Below are positions 31,842-40,200 of a stretch of DNA of 51,150 bases, one piece after another. How positions within the stretch are numbered: position 1 is the stretch's first letter; every line of letters begins with the position of its first letter. The notes under the pieces are model-generated. The model searched no databases and was not told the DNA's origin. It saw nothing but the letters and a program-made list of their open reading frames with translations. The DNA lies in assembly GCA_017469525.1 (NCBI GenBank), contig JAFUGG010000037.1, positions 1 through 51,150 on the forward strand. Reading direction: 5' to 3'. A program made the translations under genes and the position numbers. Origin of the DNA: Bacteroidaceae bacterium (lineage in GTDB: Bacteria > Bacteroidota > Bacteroidia > Bacteroidales > Bacteroidaceae).

Positions 31842-32999
31842 ATGCAATGGATAAACAGAATACGTCAGGTTAAGATAGTCCTGATTGTCCTGGCAGTAGT
31901 GCTCTGCGTGGCATCGCTCGTCGTCAGCAATTTCCTCGTGCGAGACCTCAAGGTCGAAGAGCAACGCAAGATGGAGATATGGGCCGAGGCCATGCGTTCG
32001 CTGAACAAAGCCGACGAGACCACCGACCTGACCCTTGTCCTGACTGTGCTCAACTCGAACAACACAATCCCCGTTGTCGTGCTCGACAAAGAGGGACGGG
32101 TGCGGGAGTATCGCAACATGGAGGTCTCTCTCTCGTCTCCTGCTGCACTCGACTCCTTGCTGCTCCGCGAGGCTCTGTCCATGAAGCAGGCAGGCAGGGT
32201 GATACGCATCGACCTCAGCGACACAGACTATATGGAGATTTGCTATGCCGACAGTCTCATCCTGACACGTCTTGCATGGTGGCCCTACGTCCAGCTCGGC
32301 GTTGTGCTCATCTTCGTCGTGGTTGCCATCTTTGCCCTGCTAAGCAGCAAAAGGGCAGAACAGAACAAAGTTTGGGTAGGTCTGAGCAAAGAGACGGCTC
32401 ACCAACTGGGCACTCCCATCAGCAGTCTCATGGCTTGGCACGAGGTCCTTCGGGAGAATTATCCCGACGACGAACTGCTTCCCGAAATGGGGAAGGACAT
32501 CAAGCGCCTGCAACGCATCGCAGAACGCTTCAGCAAGATAGGCTCACAGCCAGAGCCAAAACCCGAGAACCTCAATGAGGTGCTGGGTAATGTGATGCAA
32601 TACATAAGTCGCAGAGCAAGCAATCACATTACGATGAAGTGCAACCTGCCTGCAGAACCTCTCATCGCTTCTGTCAGTGCGCCCTTGTTCGAATGGGTGA
32701 TAGAGAACCTCTGCAAGAATGCTATCGATGCCATGGAAGGCAAAGGAAGCATCACCCTGACAGCACAAGAAGAACTCGACTGCATCAGTGTGGAAGTGTG
32801 CGACACGGGTAAAGGCATTCCAAAGAATCGTTTCAGCTCGGTCTTCATGCCAGGTTACACGACAAAGGAACGTGGCTGGGGCTTAGGACTTTCACTTGCC
32901 AAACGTATCGTCGAGGAATATCACGACGGACGTATTTTTGTAAAGAATTCCGAGATTGGAAAGGGTACAACGTTCCGCATAGAACTCAAAAAGCACTGA
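31842..32999 (+). CDS. Membrane sensor histidine kinase (orphan)
   Basis: 385 residues. Two transmembrane segments (about 10-32 and 145-168) enclose a periplasmic sensor of about 110 residues. The cytoplasmic part has the H box GLSKETAHQLGTPISSLMAW with phospho-acceptor His187, N box ENLCKNAIDAM, G1 DTGKGIP and G2 WGLGLSLAKRIVEEYH. No HAMP domain is obvious and no response regulator is adjacent, so the partner must be elsewhere. The signal is unknown. A TTTT...AAAA hairpin (ACACTTTT/AAAAGTGT, 33005-33028) follows the gene. Confidence 0.92.
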   Translation: MQWINRIRQVKIVLIVLAVVLCVASLVVSNFLVRDLKVEEQRKMEIWAEAMRSLNKADETTDLTLVLTVLNSNNTIPVVVLDKEGRVREYRNMEVSLSSPAALDSLLLREALSMKQAGRVIRIDLSDTDYMEICYADSLILTRLAWWPYVQLGVVLIFVVVAIFALLSSKRAEQNKVWVGLSKETAHQLGTPISSLMAWHEVLRENYPDDELLPEMGKDIKRLQRIAERFSKIGSQPEPKPENLNEVLGNVMQYISRRASNHITMKCNLPAEPLIASVSAPLFEWVIENLCKNAIDAMEGKGSITLTAQEELDCISVEVCDTGKGIPKNRFSSVFMPGYTTKERGWGLGLSLAKRIVEEYHDGRIFVKNSEIGKGTTFRIELKKH

Positions 33000-33048
33000 T
33001 AAGACACTTTTTTTGAGCCAAAAGTGTACAAGTAATCGTTTTTTTTAC

Positions 33049-33056
33049 TAATTTTG
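33049..33056 (+). promoter_or_regulatory. -7 box (TAATTTTG) just before the yceD start
   Basis: TAATTTTG lies only 7 nt before the ATG at 33064. If used, the transcript would begin at or within a base or two of the start codon, i.e. be essentially leaderless. The -33 region has no clear TTTG. Confidence 0.5.
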
Positions 33057-33063
33057 CAGCCCG

Positions 33064-33546
33064 ATGGGAAAACTGGACGGTTATAAAGTTGATTTGAAAG
33101 GCATGGCCTCCGATACTGTGTCGTACCGCTGGCAAGCCGACAATGACTTCTTCTCCGCCGTTCAGGGACCAGAGATTAAGGCTGGCTCGCTCGATGTTGC
33201 ATTACGGGTGAAACGGACATCAGACGCCTACGAATTGGAGTTCCAGCTCGATGGCGATGTGGAAGTGACGTGCGACCGCTGCCTTGAACCTATGCTCCAA
33301 CCCGTCGAAGCTCAGTGCACGTTGCACGTGAAGATGGGCGAAGAGTATGCCGACGACGGCGATGTGGTCACCATCCCAGAGAGGGAAGGCATCATCAATG
33401 TGGCTTGGAATATATACGAGTTCGCTGCATTGCAGATACCTCTGCGCCACGTGCATCCCGACTGTCCCTCTCTCGCTTCGCAAGAAAAGGAAAGGGAAAG
33501 CGACCCGCGATGGGCAGAACTAAAGAAATTAGTAAATCGTAAATAG
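33064..33546 (+). CDS. yceD: YceD/DUF177-family protein
   Basis: 160 residues with the family CDRCL motif at about 71-75, a second cysteine pair region near HVHPDCPS, and the C-terminal DPRWAELKKLVN typical of the family. YceD-type proteins are almost always encoded next to rpmF and have been linked to 23S rRNA/ribosome assembly in plants and bacteria, though the mechanism is not settled. It is first in the run yceD-rpmF-fabH-era-purN. Confidence 0.88.
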   Translation: MGKLDGYKVDLKGMASDTVSYRWQADNDFFSAVQGPEIKAGSLDVALRVKRTSDAYELEFQLDGDVEVTCDRCLEPMLQPVEAQCTLHVKMGEEYADDGDVVTIPEREGIINVAWNIYEFAALQIPLRHVHPDCPSLASQEKERESDPRWAELKKLVNRK

Positions 33547-33566
33547 TTAAAATAGTAAATTGAATT

Positions 33567-33746
33567 ATGGCACATCCAAAAAGAAGACAGTCTAAGACCA
33601 GGACTCTCAAGAGAAGAACTCATGACAAGGCAGTAGCTCCCGCACTGGCAGTATGCCCCAACTGCGGCGAGTTCCACATCTACCACACGGTTTGCCCTGC
33701 TTGCGGTTACTATCGCGGCAAGGTAGCAATCGAGAAGGAAGCTTAA
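33567..33746 (+). CDS. rpmF: Ribosomal protein bL32
   Basis: 59 residues beginning MAHPKRRQSKTRTLKRRTHD and ending RGKVAIEKEA. It has the zinc-ribbon cysteines C30-x-x-C33 and C43-x-x-C46, so it is the zinc-binding (C+) form of L32. It is a structural protein of the 50S subunit. It starts 20 nt after yceD. Confidence 0.96.
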   Translation: MAHPKRRQSKTRTLKRRTHDKAVAPALAVCPNCGEFHIYHTVCPACGYYRGKVAIEKEA

Positions 33747-33755
33747 TCTCATCAA

Positions 33756-33855
33756 GGGGTTAGCAGTCAGAGGTTAGCGGTTAGAGAATACAAATGTCAG
33801 GACTATCACGAGTCAAGACATTCCTCTCACCCCTTACCTCTCACCTCTAACCTCT
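33756..33855. repeat. Palindromic GGTTAG element between rpmF and fabH
   Basis: The left half has GGGGTTAGCAG, GAGGTTAG and CGGTTAGAGAATAC; the right half has CACCCCTTACC, CTCACCTCTAACC. It belongs to the same family as the element inside the NagX-like gene. It ends about 12 nt before the fabH ATG and so forms most of its leader; the stem could affect expression of fabH relative to rpmF. Confidence 0.8.
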
Positions 33856-33866
33856 TTTTCTTTATC

Positions 33867-34967
33867 ATGTCAATGGAAAAGATAAATGCCGTCATAACCG
33901 GCGTGGGCGGCTATGTGCCCGACTATATCCTCGACAATGAGGAGATGTCGCGTATAGTGGATACCAGCGACGAGTGGATAATGGAGCGCATCGGCGTCAA
34001 GACACGCCACATCCTCAAACCCGAGCAGGGCAGTGGTACTTCGTACATGATGACGAGGGCTGTTGCTCAGTTGTTGCGTAAGACCGGGGCAGATCCCGAT
34101 AGCATTGAGCTCGTCATCTGCGCCACCACGACGCCCGACTATCATTTCCCCTCTACAGCATCACTCGTCATAGGTGGCTGCGGCCTGAACTGCGCCTTTG
34201 GCTTCGACATGGAGGCAGCCTGTGCAGGTTTCCTCTATGCCATGGAAGCCGGCGCAAGCTATATCCGCTCGGGTCGGTACAAGCGTATCATCATCTGCGG
34301 AGGCGACCACATGAGCTCGATGACCAACTATGAGGACCGCAACACGTGTCCCATTTTCGGCGACGGTGCTGCCTGCGTCATGATGGAAGCCACGACGGAA
34401 GACGTGGGCCTCATGGACGGGTACTATCGCGTAGAGCAGAGCTACGAGCATCTTCACATGTCGGCAGGCGGTTCAGCCCGTATGCCGAGCCACGAGACGG
34501 TGGATGGCCGCGAGCATTTCGTCTACCAGGAAGGCCGTCCGGTATTCAAGCATGCAGTCCTCAAGATGTCGGATGCCGTGGAGACCATCGCCAAGCGTAA
34601 CGGACTGACGAAGGACAACATCACTTGGGTGGTGCCTCATCAGGCCAACGTACGCATCGAAGCTGCCGTGGCAAAACGCGTTGGAGTGGACGAGAGCCAC
34701 GTGATGATCAACATCGACCACATGGCCAACACCTCGGGCGGCACGTTGCCTCTCTGCCTTTGGGAGTATGAGCCGCAGCTCAAGAAGGGCGACAAGCTGA
34801 TCTTCACCGCTTTCGGTGCCGGCTTCACATGGGGTGCGAGCTACATGATATGGGGTTACGACGGCGCGAAGGAAGCGGTCAAAGAGCCTGCACAGTTCTA
34901 CAAGGAAGGGCTCATGACGCGTGAAGAATGGTATAAACAAAGAAGCCTCCTCCAAACCTCCCCCTAA
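33867..34967 (+). CDS. fabH: 3-oxoacyl-ACP synthase III (KAS III)
   Basis: 366 residues. It catalyses the first condensation of fatty acid synthesis, acetyl-CoA (or branched primer) plus malonyl-ACP. The catalytic triad is Cys119 in AACAGF, His258 in PHQAN and Asn288 in ANTSGG, the expected spacing. DTSDEWI and RTGI-like RIGVKTR near the N-terminus are also typical. The last residues (SLLQTSP) are encoded by a palindromic CCTCC repeat element that begins at 34942, so the original C-terminus has been replaced or extended. Most related proteins have this general length, so activity is likely kept. Confidence 0.93.
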   Translation: MSMEKINAVITGVGGYVPDYILDNEEMSRIVDTSDEWIMERIGVKTRHILKPEQGSGTSYMMTRAVAQLLRKTGADPDSIELVICATTTPDYHFPSTASLVIGGCGLNCAFGFDMEAACAGFLYAMEAGASYIRSGRYKRIIICGGDHMSSMTNYEDRNTCPIFGDGAACVMMEATTEDVGLMDGYYRVEQSYEHLHMSAGGSARMPSHETVDGREHFVYQEGRPVFKHAVLKMSDAVETIAKRNGLTKDNITWVVPHQANVRIEAAVAKRVGVDESHVMINIDHMANTSGGTLPLCLWEYEPQLKKGDKLIFTAFGAGFTWGASYMIWGYDGAKEAVKEPAQFYKEGLMTREEWYKQRSLLQTSP

Positions 34968-35038
34968 AGGGAGAGAGGCTTCAATCAAGCGAAACAATCC
35001 CCCTTCCCTTTAGGGGAGGGGTTAGGGGAGAGGCTTTT
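34942..35038. repeat. Palindromic CCTCC/GGAGG element at the fabH-era junction
   Basis: The first palindrome has outer arms GAAGCCTC/GAGGCTTC and inner CCCTAAAGGG (34942-34982). A second follows with CCCTTCCCTTTAGGGGAGG and GGGGAGAGGCTT (about 34999-35035). The first supplies the fabH C-terminal codons and stop. The second ends immediately before the era ATG and its GGGGAGAGG may serve as ribosome-binding site. The shared word CTCCCCCTAAAGGG also occurs in gltB at 49611-49664. Confidence 0.8.
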
Positions 35039-35920
35039 ATGTTCAAGTCCGGCTTTGTCAATATCGTTGGCAACCCGAATGTCGGGAAGTCAACCCTCAT
35101 GAATCTCCTTGTAGGGGAACGCATCTCTATTGCAACCTTTAAGGCTCAGACGACAAGGCATCGCATCATGGGCATTGTCAACACGCCCGAGATGCAGATT
35201 TGCTTCAGCGACACACCGGGCGTGCTGAAGCCCAACTACAAGTTGCAGGAGCAGATGTTGCAGTTCTCGGAGAGTGCCTTGCAGGATGCCGACGTCTTGC
35301 TTTACGTCACCGACATGGTGGAGACGCCCGACAAGAACAGCGATTTCCTCGATAAAGTCAAGAAGCAGAAGGCGCCGGTGCTCGTGCTCATCAACAAGAT
35401 AGACCTTAGCGACCAGAAGACTCTGACGGAGAAGGTGGAGCTGTGGCACGAGGCGTTGCCCGAGGCGGAAATCATTCCCATCAGTGCCATGCACAAGTTT
35501 GGCGTGGACAATGTCTTGAAGCGCATACAGGAACTCCTGCCTGAGTCGCCTGCTTACTTCGACAAGGACCAGTGGACCGACAAGCCTGCTCGCTTCTTCG
35601 TCACCGAAATCATCCGCGAGAAGATACTCCTCTATTATGACAAGGAGATACCCTACAGCGTGGAAGTGGTCGTCGAGCAGTTCAAGGAGACACAGAAGAA
35701 CATCCGCATCAGCGCGGTTATCTACGTGGAACGTGAGTCGCAGAAGGGCATCATCATCGGGCACCAGGGCGTCGCCCTGAAGCGTGTCTCCACGGAAGCA
35801 CGCAAGAGCCTGGAGAAGTTCTTTGGCAAGAGCATCTTCCTCGAGGTGTTCGTCAAGGTGGATAAGGACTGGCGGCAGAGCGACCGAGCCATGAAAGCAT
35901 ACGGGTACAATCTGGAATAA
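35039..35920 (+). CDS. era: GTPase Era
   Basis: 293 residues. GTPase motifs: G1 GNPNVGKS (11-18), G2 region TTRHRI (38-43), G3 DTPG (58-61), G4 NKID (about 119-122). The C-terminal KH domain (GIIIGHQGVALKRVSTEAR) binds the 3' end of 16S rRNA. Era assists 30S maturation and couples it to cell-cycle progress. It is expected beside rpmF and fabH in Bacteroidales. The leader comes from the repeat element described above. Confidence 0.97.
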   Translation: MFKSGFVNIVGNPNVGKSTLMNLLVGERISIATFKAQTTRHRIMGIVNTPEMQICFSDTPGVLKPNYKLQEQMLQFSESALQDADVLLYVTDMVETPDKNSDFLDKVKKQKAPVLVLINKIDLSDQKTLTEKVELWHEALPEAEIIPISAMHKFGVDNVLKRIQELLPESPAYFDKDQWTDKPARFFVTEIIREKILLYYDKEIPYSVEVVVEQFKETQKNIRISAVIYVERESQKGIIIGHQGVALKRVSTEARKSLEKFFGKSIFLEVFVKVDKDWRQSDRAMKAYGYNLE

Positions 35921-35932
35921 TTTTGAATTGAC

Positions 35933-36505
35933 ATGAACATCGCTATCTTCGTTTCCGGCGGCGGCACCAATTGCGAGAACCTCATTCGCTATTTCGAACA
36001 TTCTGAAACCGTGAAGTGTGCGCTGGTTGTCAGCAACAAGTCCGACGCCTATGCCTTGGTGCGAGCCGAGCGGCTGGGAGTGCCCACGGCTGTCATTACG
36101 AAGGTACAACTTGGCAATCCCAGTGAGGTGCTGCCTCTGCTTAGGGAGTATGGCATCGACTTCATTGTGCTGGCAGGCTTCCTGCCGCTTGTTCCGTCGT
36201 ATCTCATCGAGGCTTTTCCTCGCAAAATAATCAATCTGCATCCTGCCCTGCTGCCTAAGTTCGGCGGGAAAGGCATGTGGGGACACCACGTCCACGAGGC
36301 CGTGAAGGCAGCAGGCGAGACTGAGACAGGCATGACCGTCCACTATGTCACGCCCGTCTGCGATGGCGGCGAGATAATAGCGCAGTTCAGCACCCCCATA
36401 TCGCCTTCCGACACCGTCGACGACATTGCCGAGAAGGAGCATCAGCTCGAGATGGAGCACTTCCCGAAGGTTGTGGAAGAGGTCCTCAACCGCCAGCTTG
36501 ACTGA
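35933..36505 (+). CDS. purN: Phosphoribosylglycinamide formyltransferase
   Basis: 190 residues. It transfers a formyl group from 10-formyl-tetrahydrofolate to GAR in purine synthesis. Visible motifs: FVSGGGTNCENL at the N-terminus, INLHPALLP with Asn101 and His103, and CDGGEII with Asp144, the conserved catalytic set. It starts 12 nt after era. The final codons Leu-Asp-stop lie inside a 22-nt repeat unit (36497-36518), so the array reaches into the gene. Confidence 0.96.
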   Translation: MNIAIFVSGGGTNCENLIRYFEHSETVKCALVVSNKSDAYALVRAERLGVPTAVITKVQLGNPSEVLPLLREYGIDFIVLAGFLPLVPSYLIEAFPRKIINLHPALLPKFGGKGMWGHHVHEAVKAAGETETGMTVHYVTPVCDGGEIIAQFSTPISPSDTVDDIAEKEHQLEMEHFPKVVEEVLNRQLD

Positions 36506-36738
36506 CGTCGAGCTAAAGCTTCACTGCAGTAATTAGCAGTTCCCTACAACCTTGTTTTTCAATCGCTTGCATAAAGCAATAAAATCGACGTGCCGATTTG
36601 CTCACATCGACGTGCCGATTTGCTCACATCGACGTGCCGATTTGCTCACATCGACGTGCCGATTTCCCCAAAGGGACGTGTCCCTGTTTGACACGGATTA
36701 AAATAATCATTCAATTTTCCATGGCACCGCTTGCCCTG
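36497..36738. repeat. Long 22-nt array starting inside purN (about 11 units in phase)
   Basis: Units start at 36497 and then every 22 nt to 36717. Units 1-2 match the CTTGAC..GTCGAG and CTTC-CTGCAGT types at 471-624. Units 3-4 have ACAA..TTGT and TTGC..GCAA dyads. Units 5-8 are near-identical ATCGACGTGCCGAT + TTGCTCAC. Unit 9 has AGGGAC..GTCCCT, as in the block at 264. Unit 10 has GATTA..TAATC and unit 11 GGCA..TGCC. The four identical units and the phase of units 1-2 and 9 are certain; the rest rely on phase plus short dyads. Confidence 0.85.
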
Positions 36739-36878
36739 GAGAGCCTAAAATGCCTCATCATCTCTTTTTCCCTCCGCCCAATTTTGCTGTTTATTGAAAA
36801 AAGTTGTACCTTTGCTGCATGAAAGCCGACATAGACGATAAGGCATGGTAAGAAAGTAATCATCAAACAGAGAGCTGA
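36739..36878. other. Promoter region of the small secreted protein
   Basis: TTTTG at 36782-36786 and TACCTTTG at 36807-36814 are separated by 20 nt, a good fit to the Bacteroidetes TTTG-N19/21-TAnnTTTG promoter. The predicted leader is about 60 nt. I see nothing else here. Confidence 0.7.
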
Positions 36879-37268
36879 ATGAGACAGAAAGTCATCCTTA
36901 TTATTGCTCTGCTTTGTGCAGCCGCGCAAGGTGCCTGGGCACAGAACCCGGAAGTGAAGTACATCGAGCGGTCGTGGGACGGCTCGCAGGTGGTGGAAAC
37001 CGAGAGGACCACCGCTGATTACGTCAAGCTGAACCGTACTGATACCAATCCGGTGTTGGGCAACGGCAACACCTATGTGCTGAAGGCCGACCGTACGTGT
37101 GAGACGGTGAAAATTGTCGGTGAGGCAAAGCTCATCCTCTGCGACGGTGCCACGCTGACCTGCACCAAAGGCATCCAGGTGGAGAAGCCTAATAACGCCC
37201 ACCTCTTAATCTACAGCCAGACGCGCGGTATCTACATCCGCAACGGTCGGAAATACACCAACAAGTAA
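36879..37268 (+). CDS. Small secreted protein with surface-protein tail, likely remnant of a larger adhesin
   Basis: 129 residues. Signal peptide (MRQKVILIIALLCAAAQGAWAQ), about 90 residues resembling one module of the next gene (compare YIERSWDGSQVVETERTT and ILCDGATLTC with YYNVRSWDDAAQQVVTTQT and ILPDNTTLNC there, then LLIYSQ versus LSIYSQ). It ends directly in GIYIRNGRKYTNK, the tail that the big surface proteins carry. The large middle of a normal family member is missing. It could be a deletion product or a minimal functional form. It ends 10 nt before the next gene and is probably co-transcribed. Confidence 0.75.
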   Translation: MRQKVILIIALLCAAAQGAWAQNPEVKYIERSWDGSQVVETERTTADYVKLNRTDTNPVLGNGNTYVLKADRTCETVKIVGEAKLILCDGATLTCTKGIQVEKPNNAHLLIYSQTRGIYIRNGRKYTNK

Positions 37269-37278
37269 AAACAACTAG

Positions 37279-40200
37279 ATGAAAAAGAAGTCATTTCTGC
37301 TGACAATGGCCCTGCTGTGCACGACGGCACAGGGGGCATGGTCGCAGTCCGAGGTCGGCACCGAAGCGGAGCTGACAACAACCGTAGCCAGTGGCGGCAG
37401 CGTACGTTTGACCGCCGACATCACACTGAGTAGCCGCCTGGAGATTGCCAGCGGCACGACCGTCAGCCTCGACCTGAACGGACATACCCTGCAGCGCTCG
37501 TTGGAGGAGGCTGCCGATGACGGCAACGTCATCTTCGTGGCCCAGAGTAGCACCCTGACTATCAGCGACGGCAGCGGCAGCGGCCAGATCACAGGCGGCT
37601 GGGCAAAGGAGGGCGGCGGCATCTATAATGCTGGCACCCTCAACATCCAGGGCGGCGCCGTCACCCAGAACAAGGCGAGCAGCCAGGGCGGCGGCATCTG
37701 GAGCAAGGGCACGCTCAACATCAGCGGCGGCACCGTCAGCCACAACGAGGCCCCCTCAACGGGCGGCATCGACAACACGGGCACGCTGACCATCAGCGGC
37801 GGCACCGTCGACTTCAACGTCTCCACCACGTGGGGCGGCGGCGGTATTGCCAACCACAACACGATGACCATCAGCGGCGGCACCGTCAGCAACAATAGGG
37901 CCGATAACGCCGAGGGCGGCGGACTCTGGAACGAGGGAACCCTCTACGTGAAAGGCGGCAAGGTGATTGCAAACCATGCCCAAACGGAAGGCGGCGGCAT
38001 CTGGAACCAAGGAAGGCTCAAGATGGAGGGCAGCATCTATGTATGGAATAACTTCAAGAATCCCACCACTCAGAACAACGTCTTCTTGAGCAACGAGAAG
38101 GTCATCGACGTTTCGGATGCGCTGACCGGCAGCAACATCGGCGTGACCCTCGCCCAGCCAGGCCACGTCTTCACCAGCGGCTATACGAGCCAGAACCCCT
38201 CGGCAGCGGTCGATGACTTCTTCCACAGTGATAACTCCGCCTATTCCATTTTGGAAAGAGGCAACGAACTGGCTATCACCTTCTATTACAACGTGCGCTC
38301 GTGGGACGATGCTGCCCAGCAGGTGGTCACCACCCAGACCCCTTGCCCTGAAAGTACAGCAATAGAAGGCAACCACCCCGACGACTGGTTTACCCTCAGC
38401 GACGGCTACTACGTGGTCAGCGGTAATGCCAACTACAAGGTGCTTAATGTCTATGGCAGCGACGTCCACCTCATCCTTCCCGACAACACTACGCTCAACT
38501 GCAATCACATCAAACTGGAAGACGGCCACTCGCTCTCCATCTACAGCCAGAGCGACGACGACAAGCAGGGAAAGCTCATGGCTGACAACCGACTGAAACC
38601 TAAATATGATGAGGGCGTATTTCCCTACGCTGCAGCCATCGGCGCTGCCTCTAATCTGTACATGGGTAATCTCTTCATACACGGAGGCAACATCGAAGCC
38701 AGATGTTGTGAATCATATACAAGGCAGGCTAAAGAACAAGGTGCTGGCATCGGCGGTGGTAAATATAGAGGCATTGGAAAGAACAACAGCCTCGTCGTCT
38801 ATGGTGGCAATGTGACAGCCATTGGCAGTTACTATGGTGCCGGCATCGGCGGTGGTGGCGGCGACGATTACACCAAAGAAACGGGTGACCAGGGAGGTCC
38901 TGTCATTATCTACGGTGGAAGTGTGAACGCTAAAGGTTCCTATTACGGTGCAGGCATCGGCGGCGGCAAGGATGGTAATGGCGGAGTGGTCAAGATCTAT
39001 GGCGGACAAGTTAGAGCCACTGGTGGCAACGGCAACGCAAACTACAGTTACAGTGGAGCCGGCATCGGCGGCGGCGACAGTGGCTTTGGCGGTCAAGTCT
39101 ATATTTACGGTGGCGAAACATACGCATACGGAGGAAACGATGCGGCTGGCATCGGCGGTGAATTTGTTTATAATGGCGGCTCGTTTGAGATGCATGGCGG
39201 TTATCTGTTTGCCTCTGGCTGCAACACCGGAAGGTATTCTGCTCCAGCCATCGGCGGCGGTTATATTGGTTCTGGCGGCTCTGCGGCCATCTACGGTGGC
39301 ACCATCTGTGCAGTTAAGAAAGGTGATTATTGTGCCCTCATCGGTGGAGGAAAGAATGGACAGAAAAACGGCGACCTGACCGTCAACGATGGACTGAAAG
39401 TGTCGTGGGGAACGCAGGCTGATGCCATCAGCGACACCAAGTACCAGACGCTACGGACGGGCGTGGAACTCGGTCTCCCGCTGGTGAAGAGCGCCGCTGA
39501 GCGTCAGGCAGCCATCCAGAACCGTAGTTATACCTGCGTACTGATAGAGCCGTGCGATCATCAGGGCACAGGCTCCACCTATACCTATGCCGACGACGAT
39601 TATCACAACGTCACCTGCAAGGTCTGCGGATACACCGGTCTGGAAGCCCACACTTACGACGGCGACAACCCCTGCGCCTGCGGCAAACCCTACGACGCCG
39701 CTGCCGACCTCTGGACCGTGATGCTCCACCGCGCCACGGGAGCCGCATCCACCAGCTATGCCGACCGCGTGCCGATGAAGGTGGTCAAGGGCCAGCCGCT
39801 GGCCGTGCCTGCCGTCAGCGGCACCGAGGGTCTGCGGCTGCTGGGCTATGTCGAGGCCGACGAAGAAAATGCTCCCACAGGCATCATGATGCTTGAGTCG
39901 GAGAAGAGTTCGCTCATCAAGGTGGGCGACCAGTTGACCCCCACTGCCGACATGCACCTGTTTGCCCGCTATGGCTACGTCTTTAAGAGTGAATGGACGT
40001 GGGCCGACGACGCCTCTTCGGCCTCGGTGACGCTCAGCCACGCTGCCCTCAGCTCCGTGACGCTGAGTTCGACCGACGGCAAGGTGACCGTCACGCCCAT
40101 GGAAGAGAAGGACGATGCAGGCAACGTCGTCGGCAAGCACTACATGGCCGCCTGCACCTACACGCTCAACGGCTTCGAATATACCTTCACCGACAACTAT

